DNA of 64,000 nt from Halichondria panicea (taxonomy: Eukaryota; Porifera; Demospongiae; Suberitida; Halichondriidae): positions 6,403,122 through 6,467,121 of the forward strand of contig NC_087377.1 of NCBI RefSeq assembly GCF_963675165.1. The letters are read 5' to 3'. The notes under the pieces were generated by a model, which worked only from the letters and a program-made list of their open reading frames with translations, had not been told where the DNA came from and did no database searches. Numbering within the stretch: position 1 is the stretch's first letter; every line of letters begins with the position of its first letter. A program made the translations under genes and the position numbers. Below, piece after piece: positions 27,801-42,800 of this stretch.

Positions 27801-30800
27801 CTGCTAGTTTTCGTCACATTGCAACCGTTGAGCAGTTACAGCTGGAACAGACACACACACACACACGTAAAGCATGGACATGCCCGCCACACATGCAGAC
27901 ACAAATCAGATGAACTCACCGACGGAAAGTGACACAATGTCAGAATCGACAATTCCTCCGGTGACAGTTGTAATTCGCACTCTATAGTCGCCAGCGTCAT
28001 CTGGTCCAGCATTGATAATCCGTAAAGTGGATGCGGTGGCTCCTCCAATCGCCCCATCACTGTCGGAGAGTGGTTCTCCATCAGGACCAAACCACTGGTA
28101 GCTCAGTTCCTCTCCGGTTGCCACCACACTGAGCGTGGCATTCCCACCCCGCTCAACGTCCACATTCTCTGGTTGGGTCACAATCACGGGGGCTTCGCCT
28201 GAAACCGACATGCACACGAATAATAATACCTGAGCCGAACAAATACGCATGTTTCAATTAATCTCACCGATAGACAGGGTTGCAGCATCAGAGATGACTG
28301 ATCCCGCACTGTTGGTCACAACGACTGTGTAGTCTCCAGCATCTCCAGACTCAACATTGATGATTTGCAGGGTGGATGAATTGGATCCTTCGATGTCTCC
28401 GTCAACGTCAGTGAGAGCGTCCCCGCCAGGACCAAACCACTGGTAGCTCAACAGTCCTTCACCGGAGGCTTCCACGGTGAATGTGGCACTTCCACCCGCT
28501 TCCGTAGCATTCACATTGCTCGGCTGTACGTCAATTGCAGGACCTGTACACAAAGGCAAGTAAAGCATGAACATGCACGCCCGCCACACAGACACAAACT
28601 GAGCCGTAAGAATATAGGCATGTTTCAAATCTCACCAATAGACAGACTTGCAGCATCAGAGGTGACTGATCCCGCACTGTTGGTCACAACGACCGTGTAG
28701 TCTCCCGCATCGCCAGGCTCAGCGTTGAAAACTGTCAACGTTCCTGAAGTGGACCCCTCAATCTCTCCGTCACTGTCAGTCAGAGCCACTCCGCCAGGAC
28801 CAAACCACTGGTAGGTCAGTCCTGCACCAGAGGCCTCCACGGTGAATGAGGCACTTCCGCCTTGCTCGACACCCACACTCTCTGGTTGGGTCTCAATTTC
28901 AGGGCCTACATAGAGTGAGTAGTGAAACGATCAGCACTGAACTCAGCATTGCTTGTTTGGCACGAACAATGGAAGGGATTCACCACCGAGTCGACCATAA
29001 TCAACTGGACCGCTAACCCACTTTTTAGTGGCTCAACGTGCTATGCTGCTATCAGCGGTGCACACACATGCAGTTACGTTGAGGAGGATCGAGCTTAGTT
29101 TACACTCTATAATTGTAGTTTACACGGCCATGACGTACGTACTACGATAAACACAAACAAGGGGAACGACACTTTCACCATAATATACTAAAAAGTTTAA
29201 CGCATGCTGCCCACACGCACTCAATTTGGTACGAACTCAAGAAACGGCTCGGCCAGGGTGAATACACATTTACCTGTGGTTGTGATTGTAATGGTTGACG
29301 TGAAACCAGCTCCATCCGCTGGATCGGTTGCACTGATGACAATGGTCTGGCTTCCTGAAGCTCCAGCGACAGACACAAAGAACGGGAATTGTCCACCTGC
29401 ATGCAAACAGAAACAATGCGTCAATCACACGAGACCAACAAACGATGGATGAATTAAGGCATGCAGCAGAGACACCAAAACTCACATCCTTCTGTTACTG
29501 ATGAATCATTGAAGCTGCACTCAAAGTCCAAGCCGTCGAGGTCCCTACTTGACGTGCAGCTCACACTCACTTGCTGAGACTCAGCGAGGAACTCGGCACT
29601 GCAGTTCAGGATCAGAGGAGCAAGTGTGGGACCTTGGGTAGGTTGAGCTGCATGTGTGGAATGGGGAACGTTTGACTAGCACACACTGACTATTATTATA
29701 TCCTTCCGAAAACCACACGTATAATTACACATGCACTAGCAAGAATAATTATAATTGCACTTGAACCGTAAAAATAGGCATGTTTCAATCTCTCACCAAT
29801 AGACAGAGTTGCAGCATCAGAGACGACTGATCCCGCACTGTTGGTCACAACGACTGTGTAATCTCCAGCATCGCCAGACTCAACATTGATAATTTGCAGG
29901 GTGGATGAATTGGATCCTTCGATGTCTCCGTCGACGTCAGTGAGAGCGTTCCCGCCAGGACCAAACCACTGGTAGCTCAATCCTTCACCAGAGGCTTCCA
30001 CGGTGAATGTGGCAGTTCCACCCGCTTCCGCATTCACATCGCTCGGTTGTACGTCAATTGCAGGACCTGTACACAAGCACGAGTAAAGCATGGACATGCC
30101 CGCCACACATGCATGCAGGCACAAATCAGATGAACTCACCGACGGAAAGTGAGACAGTGTCAGAATCGACAATTCCTCCATTGACAGTTGTAATTCGCAC
30201 TCTATAGTCTCCAACGTCATCTGGTCCAGCATTGGTAATCCGTAAAGTGGATGCGGTGGCTCCTTCAATCTCTCCACCAGGACCAAACCACTGGTAGCTC
30301 AGTCCCTCTCCGGTTGCCACCACACTGAGCGTGGCATTCCCACCCAGCTCAACGTCCACATTCTCTGGTTGGCTGTCAATCACGGGGGCTTCGCCTGAAT
30401 AGTAAACACGCTTAAGATTGGCCTGTTATGAGAACTATTATAATTATCATCTTTACACACGATGTAAATATATCTACATGTATCACTCCTATTTAAGTCA
30501 ATATAATGGTAACTTTTACAGGCCTAAAATGTGTGCAACTTACGTTCATCAATGATAATGAAGCTAGATGAAAACAAAGCACCAGATGTAGGAGGCAGAA
30601 AAGGTGGACCCAAAAAGTTAGTACGTATTCTTTGAATTTGAAACCCCTCTTGGTTCTCTGTAACATTGTCTGGATAAAGTGTAAACTCAAAATCTAACGT
30701 CTGGTTGCCTGGACCAAACACTAGCAGGACAGTATTCTCCCCTGGAGCAGAGATAGAGTAGTCATTGTTACTAATACTTCCATCTCCATTCAATGTAGAT

Positions 30801-33800
30801 ATCGTGGCTGGTGAAATACTGGCATTTGGTGTGTTAGAGCTGCCTTCAATAGTAACAAGGAAGGTCTGTTCTGATATGCGCCCATCTTGCTTTTCAAGAG
30901 TAACAGTGACGTTCCGTGCCTCCTGAGGCTCAACAAAGGTGTATGATGCATTCTCAAACCCAATACGTATATCTGTAATGGTAATTAAAGCCTCACAAAC
31001 AATATTTAACATAAATGTTACAAACCATCGTCATCTTGAATGATGCAGAGTGATGAGCGTCTGCCTGAACTCTCGTCATTGCTTCCTTGAACTGAGACAA
31101 CAAGTATGAACACTTCCTCATCAGCTTCATCGAATTCATCATTTACGATAGGTATTTGGACGTCAACATCATTTTTCTGGGATCCGTCCTCATCAGCCTC
31201 TACAGTTACAGCAATTGCATCTGGTGAGAAGTCTTGAAGGCTCTCAGGAAAACCTAAAAAGAGAATTCAAAAATAGTCACTGATGATAACGAGTGTTGCA
31301 AACTGCGCTGTGCTAATGCCTCTCACCATGTTTTGCTTTCGCTCAAAAGTATTAGAGTGTTGGAAGAAAGTGTGTATAATTATCTAACTGAGAATAACTG
31401 AGAAGATGAAAGCACCGCGGGTGCTGATGCCTCGGTGGAGGTGCCAAAGCTACATAACATAAAACTACTAATAGCTAGCTTTTATACACACATTAATTTT
31501 ATCATGATGAACATTTTTGCATGCAATCACAGGGAAACTCAAATAGTGGGTAATGATCGACCGTGATTGTTGTTAAAAACGATCGATGCCAAAAGTTCAA
31601 GTAAAAATTAATGGCTGCAAGTCAGCAGAGCCTTGTAGCTCTTTTCTCACTCTTGCAGCTACCAATAGCTAGCGTTATAGTGCAGAGCTAACTACTAAGT
31701 AGAATAGCAACACTCGGTGAACAAGGTTTGCTACGGACTCTTCTAAAAAGGCTGCAATGGCATTCTAAGTAAGCAAAACTAGGCATAACTCGAGAACGAA
31801 GCTTTATTTTGTAAATCCACAAATAGCATGCCGAGAAAACATGACTAGAAGCCTATAGAAACTCTTACTTGCACTTCATTGATCCTTGAGCAGCTGAAAT
31901 AGTCTACACACACAGACAGACACACAAACACACTACCGTATACCTCGCTTGCGCATGCGCACCGAGGCATAAAAAGACTTGTACATGCATCTATTGTATT
32001 ATAATTGACTTGTGTACATCCATCAGTGTTTTGTGGCTTCCAGACCTGAAGTATTTTCCAGGATCTGGGGTTCAAAATTGCCAGAGGAGGTAGGACATGC
32101 ATCACGTACGCCTCAATTAATTAACAATCCAGATTTAACAGCAAAAATTTGGACAAGGATTTGTGCATGAAAAGTAAGGATCTTCAAGCAGCCAAAACAG
32201 TAGCGATCCCACGGTAATTTTCTCTAAAATTTAGCTATCATGTAGTGAAAGGATAGTAGTACTAACTTGTGGATCAGCAATCCCAGTGGGATCCCGGCTC
32301 AATAGCTTGAAATTCACCATCAAACCTACTGTACATAAGCTACTATGGAGAGCAGTCTATGGAGATTCATTCCATTGCCATGTGATTGATGACACATGTC
32401 CCACCTCCTCTGGCTAGCTGTTTAACAGCTCTTTTTCTGACTCGTGTAGCTATTAAACAAAAAGCTAGCGCTTCAGTGCAAGGCTGTGTTGAATAGAAAG
32501 TTTGTGCGAACAGATGATGCTATGAAAGATTCTAAAGAGACTGCAACAGCCTTCACTGTATAAAGTAAAATTAGCCATTAAACTACCGGTAGAAAACAAA
32601 GCTTTAGTTTGCAAATCCACAAATCAAAATCCAAGAGAACTTGGCAAGCCTATAGAAGCTGTTAGTTTTCATCGCATAGCAACCGTTGAGCAGTTATGGC
32701 TGGAATATGGAATACACACACACACACGTAGACGTACGTCTAGACATAGACACACACACAGTCAGCTTTACAGTATCCCTCGAGGCATAATAACAAAAAC
32801 TTACATCTAGCACGATTCGGAGAGTATGGATTGTCATCATCTGGAATACCATCAGGTATTGGTTGACCCAATCTGATAGCATCTTCGACAACGTACGGAG
32901 TCAGCAGTGCAGTAACCCTATTGGCCAGTCTTAAGTTCTTCCTGATGGTAACTTCTATAAATCCAGTTCTCTCAGAAGCACTGTAATCGTTTTCTTCCAA
33001 CTCAAAGTTTACAACTGAATGAAGAGAAAGTATGGTTTTCAAAAACAAGCAAGTAGCTATATAATAGCGTTGATTCTAGGCCGCAGGGAGCAGCTTGGTA
33101 TACTTTGCATGCATGTGTATGCAAAGTATATTTCACAAATTTCACGATACAAATTGTAAATAAACAGATTCACGCAGATTATTTCAAACAGAACAAGGGT
33201 AACCTCAGATCAAACTCACATAATCTTGCATTTAGATACTCCTACTTTGTTATTGCCACCCATGTGTATGGAATAGGTTACCAACTTCAGTTGTGCAATC
33301 AACGGGGGACCTACCTTTAAACAATTTATTAGGTCACCTGTCATATTATATCCTTTTAATCCCAGTATTAAATCTTTTTTCCCCCCTCTTAGTTCTGTTT
33401 GTTTTGTTCGTTGTGTGCGTGTATATGTTTTGGGAAGCACCTAGATAGGATTACCTTTTGTGCGACGCGTTCCATGCATGTATATGTATTGGATAATTAT
33501 TTCACAAAGGAAGAATTTTTGTTGATCTATGTGGTAAAATGTTCATGTTGAATAATTGTGCTGCAGCAGTGTTGCATCTTCTAGCTCTGTTTAGCAAAGA
33601 CTTTAAGAGGAGACCTTCCTGGCAGCTCTAGCTGTAGTTAGTAAGAGTGATGGACTCTTCTTACACATTATTTTGTAGAGGTTGAATGAATAACTTCCTG
33701 AGTGTCGAGTCTAAAAGCTTTTAGGAGGATCGTTATATAGCTCTTTATCTTCAGAAATAACTTCTTGTCAAACATAAAAGGTAGCGCATAATTATTTGAA

Positions 33801-36800
33801 AGGCCATAACTTTAGTTCCAAAATTTGGTAGTAGATAGATTGACTTGCCTGGTCCATAATCACAGGGGACCAGCAGGAACAAGAAAGGGCGTAAACCAAA
33901 GCAGGACTCAGTTATCTTTGCACAATACTTATGTAATGAGTGTACTAACTTCAGATTACAAAATAGTAGTGTATAATACTGTACCAGGCCGCTCCTCCGA
34001 GTTTCGAGGGCGGCCTGGAATCGAATGTATTCAGCACGTACAATATTTCATTTGTGATAGCTCACCGTCACTGTCTATAATCACAACTGTTAGACTGTTT
34101 AGAAACAATGCGTTGGGTGGTGGGGTGGATGTTAGAGTCAGCTCAAACAGGAGCGTTTCATCATCCTCTGCAGCAATACTGTCAGCTCTCAGAGTGAACT
34201 GGTAGATAGCATTCCTAGTTGTAAATACTCTAAATCTAGGATTTCCCAAAGAGTAGTCTCTGGTGGGACCTGCATATATAGCAGGTGGGAAATTGTTGTG
34301 ACTTTGCTTGTCACACATCAAATTAATTTTAACATACTTGCAGTTCCAGCAGGGTCTACTGCAACGTTTCCTAGAAGGATGGTAGTGGTGGTACTAGGAC
34401 GCTTCAGATATCCAATCTCAATCTCATAAGCAGATAAACGCTCAGGTAGAACAAGACGATTCTCCAGGAATCCATACACTATATACAGCAAAAATAACTC
34501 GTTCCTTAGAAAATTGATCAGAGTAAATAAACATACCTATACAATCAAAGCATTGGTCCGATGTTGTGTATGATAGTGCCTCTGTATTGACACAGCACTC
34601 TCTTCTCTCAATCTCTTCTGAACCCGTAGCTCCCAGCCCAATAGTGTCACCAGAACATTGGTAGTCAAGAAAACACCCACGGATAAAGCTAGGATCTGCA
34701 GAAATATATACATCATAATTTACGAATTAGCAATACCGATTGAAACTTGTTTCTTTTCATGTATAATTATGGGCATGGTGACTTTAACCCGAGACACGTG
34801 GTGGTTGCGGGTTTTAGTAGTTGGACAAGGACAGTGTATTTGCTTGTTATAATTTGTGTGTCACGGTATTCTGAGCCTGCATTCCCACCTGGATGTCAAA
34901 GTACTGTGTTCTTACAGCATGGATATGCAGCCTCAACATAACTAGTTGTATAACTGCGAGCAAAAGCTAAGAAGCTCAAGCTTGGGTGTGGTTTCCTGGC
35001 ATTGAAACGCAAATATTAAACCCATAAATTTTCTGCTGAGGGCTCTGGAGCCAGAACACGTACCACAGCAGTAATGATATTCTCAAAGCCTTACCAGAGC
35101 TTAGGGCATAATAATTATATTATGTACATGAGATTTGTATTTCAAAAACACGTATTTTAATCAGCCTGCATTCGAGGCTAGATCTTTTAAAATACTCTTC
35201 TGCACTTTTTCTGCAATTTTATAGATCTACAACTACCGACGATTAATTTTAAGCAATTTGTGCTCTTTGTTTCATACTGTAGGTGACAAATATAGGTGTC
35301 TCTACAACAAACAAAAGGTTTAATCTCTCTTACTAAAATAATGGTTTAAAGCCTGACTAATTTATTGTAGCCAAACTATGTTGCCTATTATCTCATCATG
35401 TCCTACAGTATAAAAGCTATATTAATTTTGTTAATTAAGAAACTTACTGAACGTCAAAAAGGCACGATCAGAAATGACAGATCCATCAGAGTTTGACACT
35501 ACACAACTATAGCCTCCAGCATTACTCAGTTGCACATTTAAGATCTGCAGAGTGGCTGTATTTGACCCTTCAATCTCTCCAGCTTGGTCTGAAAGGGGCT
35601 CTCCATCCGGGCCAAACCACTCGTAGCTCAATCCTTCACCAGAGGCTTCCACGGTGAATGTCGCAGTTCCACCCACTTCCGCATTCACATCGCTCGGTTG
35701 TACATCAATTGCAGGACCTGTACACAAAGACGAGTAAAGCATGGACATGCCCGCCACACATGCAGACACAAATCAGATAAACTCACCGACGGAAAGTGAG
35801 ACAATGTCAGAATCGATAATTCCTCCATTGGCTGTTGTAATTCGCACACTATATTCTCCAGCGGCATCTGATCCAGCGTTGATAATCCGTAGAGTAGATG
35901 TGGTGGCTCCTTCAATCACCCCATCACTGTCGAAGAGTGGTTCTCCATCAGGACCAAACCACTGGTAGCTCAGTCCCTCTCCGGTTGCCACCACACTGAG
36001 CGTGGCATTCCCACCCCGCTCAACGTCCACATTCTCTGGTTGGGTCTCAATCACGGGACTTTCACCTGAAAATGCCATACAAGCAAGTAATAAACTAGAA
36101 TGGTGAAAGTACGCAGCTCACCAATAGATAGAGTTGCTGCATCAGAATCGACTGATCCCGCATTATTGGTCACGACGACTGTGTAGTCTCCAGCATCGCC
36201 AGACTCAACATTGATAATTTGCAGAGTGGGTGAATTGGATCCATTGATGTCTCCGTCAACGTCAGTGAGAGCGTTCCCGCCAGGACCATACCACTGGTAG
36301 CTCAACCCTTCACCAGAAGCTTCTACGGTGAATGTGACACTTCCACCTGCTTCTGCATTCACATCGCTTGGTTGTACGTCAATTGCAGGACCTGTTAACA
36401 AAGACAAGTGAAGCATGGACATGTCAGTAAAATAAACAAATTAGATGAACTCACCAACGAAAAGTGCAACAATGTCAGAATCAACAATTCCTCCATTGGC
36501 ATTTGTGATTCGCACTCTATAGTCTCCAGCGTCATCTGGTCCAGCATTGATAATCCGTAAAGTGGACGTGGTAGCTCCTTCAATCTCTCCATCACTGTCA
36601 GAGAGAGGTTCTCCATCAGGACCAAACCACTGGTAGCTCAGTCCCTCTCCGGTTGCCACAACACTGAATGTGGTATTTCCATCCCGCTCAACTTCCACAT
36701 TCTCTGGTTGGGTCTCAATCACGGGACTTTCACCTGAAACCCATCATGCAAGCAAGTAAAACTAGAGTGGTGAAAGTATGCATCTCACCAATAGATAGAG

Positions 36801-39800
36801 TTGCTGCATCGGAGTCGACTGATCCTGCACTGTTGGTCACGACGACTGTGTAGTCTCCAGCATCGCCAGACTCAACATTGATGATTTGGAGGGTGGATGA
36901 ATTCGATCCTTCGATGTCTCCGTCAACGTCAGTAAGAGCGTTCCCGCCAGGACCAAACCACTGGTAGCTCAACAATCCTTCACCAGAGGCTTCCACAGTG
37001 AATGTGACAGTTCCACCCGCTTCCGCATTCACATCGCTTGGTTGTACGTCAATTGCAGGACCTATACACAAAGACAAGTAAAGTTTCATGCCCGCCACGC
37101 ATGCAGACACAAATCAATTGAACTCACCGACGGAAAGTGAGACAATGTCAGAATCGACAATTCCTCCATTGGCAGTTGTAATTCGCACTCTATAGTCTCC
37201 AGCGTCATCTGGTCCAGCATTGATAATCCGTAAAGTGGACGTGGTAGCTCCTTCAATCTCTCCATCACTGTCAGAGAGAGGTTCTCCATCAGGACCAAAC
37301 CACTGGTAGCTCAGTCCCTCTCCGGTTGCCACAACACTGAATGTGGTATTTCCATCCCGCTCAACTTCCACATTCTCTGGTTGAGTCTCAATCACGGGAC
37401 TTTCACCTGAAACCCATCATGCAAGCAAGTAAAACTAGAGTGGTGAAAGTATGCATCTCACCAATAGATAGAGTTGCTGCATCGGAGTCGACTGATCCTG
37501 CACTGTTGGTCACGATGACTGTATAGTCTCCAGCATCGCCAGACTCAACATTGATGATTTGCAGGGTGGATGAATTCGATCCTTCGATATGTCCGTCAAC
37601 GTCAGTAAGAGTGTTCCCGCCAGGACCAAACCACTGGTAGCTCAACAATCCTTCACCAGAGGCTTCCACAGTGAATGTGGCAGTTCCACCCGCTTCCGCA
37701 TTCACATCGCTTGGTTGTACGTCAATTGCAGGAGCTGTACACAAAGACAAGTAAAGCTTCATGCCCGCCACGCATGCAGACACAAATCAAATGAACTCAC
37801 CGACGGAAAGTGAGACAATGTCAGAATCGACAATCCCTCCATTGGAAGTTGTAATTCGCACTCTATAGTCTCCAGCGTCATCTGGTCCAGCATTGATAAT
37901 CTGTAAAGTGGATGCGGTGGCTCCATCAATCGCCCCATCACTGTTAGAGAGTGGTTCTCCGTCAGGACCAAACCACTGGTAGCTCAGTCCTTCTCCGGTT
38001 GCCACAACACTGAGCGTGGCATTCCCACCCCCCTCAACGTTCACATTCTCTGGTTGGGTCCCAATCACGGGACTTTCACCTGAAAACGCCATACAAGCAA
38101 GTAATAAACTTGAATGGTGAAAGTACGCAGCTCACCAATAGATAGAGTTGCTGCATCAGAGTCGACCGATCCCGCATTATTGGTCACGACGACCGTGTAG
38201 TCTCCAGCATCGCCAGACTCAACATTGATAATTTGCAGAGTGGGTGAATTAGATCCATTGATGTCTCCATCAACGTCAGTGAGAGCGTTCCCGCCAGGAC
38301 CAAACCACTGGTAGCTCAATCCTTCACCAGAGGCTTCCACGGTGAGTGTGGCAGTTCCGCCCGCTTCCGCATTCACATCGCTCGGTTGTACGTCAATTGC
38401 AGGACCTGTACACAAAGACGAGTAAAGCATGGACATGCCCGCCACACATGCAGACACAAATCAGATGAACTCACCGACGGAAAGTGAGACAGTGTCAGAA
38501 TCGACAATTCCTCCATTGACAGTTGTAATTCGCACTCTATAGTCGCCAGCGTCATCTGGTCCAGCATTGGTAATCCGTAAAGTGGATGCGGTGGCTCCTT
38601 CGATCTCTCCATCAGGACCAAACCACTGGTAGCTCAGTCCCTCTCCGGTTGCCACCACACTGAGCGTGGCATTCCCACCCCGCTCAACGTCCACATTCTC
38701 TGGTTGGGTCCCAATCACGGGGGCTTCGCCTGAAACTGACATGCACACGAGTAATAATACCTGAGCCGAACAAATACGCATGTTTCAATTAATCTCACCG
38801 ATAGACAGGGTTGCAGCATCAGAGATGACTGATCCCGCACTGTTGGTCACAACGACTGTGTAGTCTCCAACATCGCCAGACTCAACATTAATGATTTGCA
38901 GGGTGGATGAATTGGATCCTTCGATGTCTCCGTCAACGTCAGTGAGAGCGTCCCCGCCAGGACCAAACCACTGGTAGCTCAACAGTCCTTCACCAGAGGC
39001 TTCCACGATGAATGTTGCAGTTCCACCCGCTTCCGCATTCACATCGCTCGGTTGTACGTCAATTGCAGGACCTGTACACAAAGGCAAGTAAAGCATGAAC
39101 ATGCATGCCCGCCACACAGACACAAACTGAGCCGTAAAAATATAGGCATGTTTAAAATCTCACCAATAGACAGACTTGCAGCATCAGAGGTGACTGATCC
39201 CGCACTGTTGGTCACAACGACCGTGTAGTTTCCCGCATCGTCAGGCTCAGCGTTGAAAACTGTCAACGTTCCTGAAGTGGACCCCTCAATCTCTCCGTCA
39301 CTGTCAGTCAGAGCCACTCCGTCAGGACCAAACCACAGGTAGGTCAGTCCTGCACCAGAGGCCTCCACGGTGAATGAGGCACTTCCGCCTTGCTCGACAC
39401 CCACACTTTCTGGTTGGGTCTCAATTTCAGGGGCTACATAGAGTGAGTAGTAAAACGATCAGCACTGTGAACCCAGCATTATTTTTTTGGCACGAAAGGG
39501 ATTCCCACCACCGAGTCTACCAATATCCAATAATCAACTGGATCGACTGCTCACCCACTTTTTAGAGGTTCAAGAAAAACTAATGTGCTATGCTGCTTTC
39601 AGCTGTGCACATACATGCAGTTACGTTGAGGAGGATCGAGCTTAGTTTACACTCTATAATTGTAGTTTACATGCCCATGACGTAGTACTACGATAAACAC
39701 AAACAAGGGGAACGACACTTTCACTATACTAAAAAGTTTAACACATGCCCACACGCACTCAATTTGGTACAAACTCAAGAAACGGCTCGGCCAGGGTGAA

Positions 39801-42800
39801 TATACATTTACCTGTGGTTGTGATTGTAATGGTTGACGTGAAACCAGCTCCATCCGCTGGATCGGTTGCACTGATGACAATGGTCTGGCTTCCTGAAGCT
39901 CCAGTGATAGACACAAAGAACATGAATTGTCCACCTGCAAACAGAATCAATGCGTCAATCACACGAGACCAACAAACGATGGATGAAGGCATGCAGCAGA
40001 GACACCAAAACTCACATCCTTCTGTTACTGATTGATCATTGAAGCTGCACTCAAAGTCTAAGCCGTCGAGGTCCCTACTTGACGTGCAGCTCACACTCAC
40101 TTGCTGAGACTCAGCGAGGAACTCGGCACTGCAGTTCAGGATCAGAGGAGTAAGTGTGGGACCTTGGGTAGGTTGAGCTGCATGTGTGGAATGGGGAACG
40201 TTTGACTAGCACACTGACTATTATTATATCCTTCCGAAAACCACACGTATAATTACACATGCACTAGCAAGAATAATTATAATTGCACTTGAACCATAAA
40301 AATAGGCATGTTTCAATCTCTCACCAATAGACAGAGTTGCAGCATCAGAGACGACTGATCCCGTACTGTTGGTCACAACGACCGTGTAATCTCCAGCATC
40401 GCCAGACTCAACATTGATAATTTGCAGGGTGGATGAATTGGATCCTTCGATGTTTCCGTCGACATCAGTGAGAGCGTTCCCGCCAGGACCAAACCACTGG
40501 TAGCTCAATCCTTCACCAGAGGCTTTCACGGTGAATGTAGCATTTCCACCAACTCCAACTTCTATATCACTAGGCTGACTTGTAATGACTGGTGGTTGAG
40601 TAGCTGCAGCTGCACCAGAAAACGATCTTGATATAGCTAGGAGGTTACATCTAGAACTTACCAATGTATAATATGGCCTCTTCAGAATCTACTGATCCAC
40701 CAAGATTGGACGCACGGACACTGTAGTTTCCAGCATCACCAGACTGAGCAAAAACGATCTGCAAAGTAGTTGTAGTGGATCCCTCAATCCTTCCATTACT
40801 GTCTGTGAGAGCCCCTCCATTGGCACCAAACCATTGGTAGGTCAGTCCTGCACCAGAGGCTTCCACGGTGAATGTGGCATTGGCACCAATAGTAACTCTA
40901 ACACTGATTGGCTGTCTTGTAATTACTGGTTCAGTGACTGTAGCAAAGCAGATTGTGAAGCATCAAGCACTATCGCACACCACTTATCTTTTTGACTCAC
41001 CTATAGTTAGCGTGGCCTCCTCAGAATCCACTGACCCACCAATATTGGATACAAGAACTGTGTAGTTTCCAGCATCACCAGATTGAGCAGCAACTATCTG
41101 CAATGTAGCTGCAGTGGATCCTTCAATCCTTCCATCACTGTCTGTGAGAGACTCTCCGTCAGGACCAAACCATTGGTAGGTCAGTCCTTCACCAAATGCC
41201 TCCACCGTAAATGTGGCAGTTGAACCTGCAGCAGCTTCAACATCGTTTGGCTGTCTTGTAATTACGGGTGGATCAACTGTGGAAGAACAATCATAATTAT
41301 ATCGACTCTGTTCACCATTATTGATGAAACGTCAATCAAAGGGCAGTATATCATCGCACCATATAAATATATACAACATACCTATGGTTAGCGTGACCTC
41401 CTCAGAATCCACTAATCCAGCAACATTGGATACACTAACTCCGTAGTTTCCAGCATCACCAGACTGAGCATCAACGATCCGCAATGTGTCTGTAATAGAT
41501 CCCTCAATCTCACCGGTGTTGTCGGTCAGAGCTTCTCCGTCGAGGCCATACCACTGGTAGCTCAGTCCTTCACCAGAAGCCTCCACAATAAATGTGGCAG
41601 TTGAACCAGCAGCAACTTCAACATTGCTTGGTTGCCTTGTAATTTCAGGTGGAGAGACTGAAAGAATAAAAAATCAAAAAATGAATGTCATGGAGGTTAT
41701 CTCTGTTCAACTTCACCAATTGTCAAAGTTGCTTCATTTGAAAATATGTATCCGCCAGTAGCGAACACTTGAACACGGTAGTTTCCAACATCATCTGATT
41801 GAGCACTGACAATCCGCAAGGTAGCTGTAGTGGATCCCTCAATATCTCCTTCACTGTCCGTGAGAGCTTCACCATTAGGACCAAACCACTGGTAGCTCAG
41901 ATCTGTCCCAGAGGCCACAACAGAAAACGTGGAGGTTCCACCAGTGGCCACTCCACTACTTCTTGGCTGGTTAACAATGAACACTGCATGAGCAAGAAAG
42001 TGTAACTAACAATCATGACATTACAAGTAACGTACATTCAGCGATGAGAATGAAGCTAGATGAAAACAGAGCACCAGATGTAGGGGGTAGAAAAGGTGGA
42101 CCAGAAAAGTCAGTACGGATCCTACGAACTTGAAACGCCTCCAGGCTCTCTGTGATATTGTCTGGATAGAGTGTAAATTCAAAGTCTACCGTCTGATCGT
42201 CCGGACCAAATACTAGCAGGACAGTATTCTCCCCTTGAGCTGATATAGAGTAGTCATTGTTACTAACACTTCCATCTCCATTCAATGTAGATATCGTGGC
42301 TGGTGAAATACTGGCATTTGGTGTGTTAGAGCTGGCTTCAATAGTAACCAGGAAGGTCTGTTCTGATATGCGTCCATCTTGCTTTTCAAGGGTAACAGTG
42401 ACGTTCTTTGTCTTTTGAGGCTCAATGAAGGTGTAAGATGCATTTAGGAACCCAATACGAATATCTGCATAGAATTAGTCTCACAAGCTTACAATCACCG
42501 AAGATGACTTACCATCATTATCCTGTATAATACAAAGGGATGTTTGCCTCTGTAGCCGAGCAGTGTTGGTGTCAGCTACAAGACTGTTGTTATCGACTGT
42601 CAGAACAATGATAAAAACTTCCTCATCAGCTTCATCAAAGATATCATCAAAGACACGCACAGGAACTAGAATATCGTTTTTCTGACTTCCACTCTCATCA
42701 GCTTCGAATATTACAGGAACAACATCTGGTGAAAAGTCGCGACGATCTTCAGGGACAGCTGTAAGAAAACAAAATGAAGTGGTACAACCACTTACATCAC

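Larger units (their letters stand above)
10996..30139. repeat. 6.38 kb tandem segmental duplication, three copies
   Basis: Units start near 10,996, 17,375 and 23,757. Corresponding points are 6,379 or 6,382 bases apart; the 3-base difference lies in the long intron near 20,500 (ATTTGATGCAG versus ATTTGCAG). Coding and intron sequence are almost identical, so the duplication is recent. Homology continues into the Ig exons at both ends (10,657-10,926 and 30,140-30,394), suggesting unequal exchange inside Ig exons. Confidence 0.92.

Noticed and set aside
34696..35447. A separate gene start between module A and module B
   Set aside because: I looked for a minus-strand ATG with a signal peptide in phase with the cysteine exon and found none; the phase 1 splice from 35,448 to 34,695 works. 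Not excluded, but not supported.
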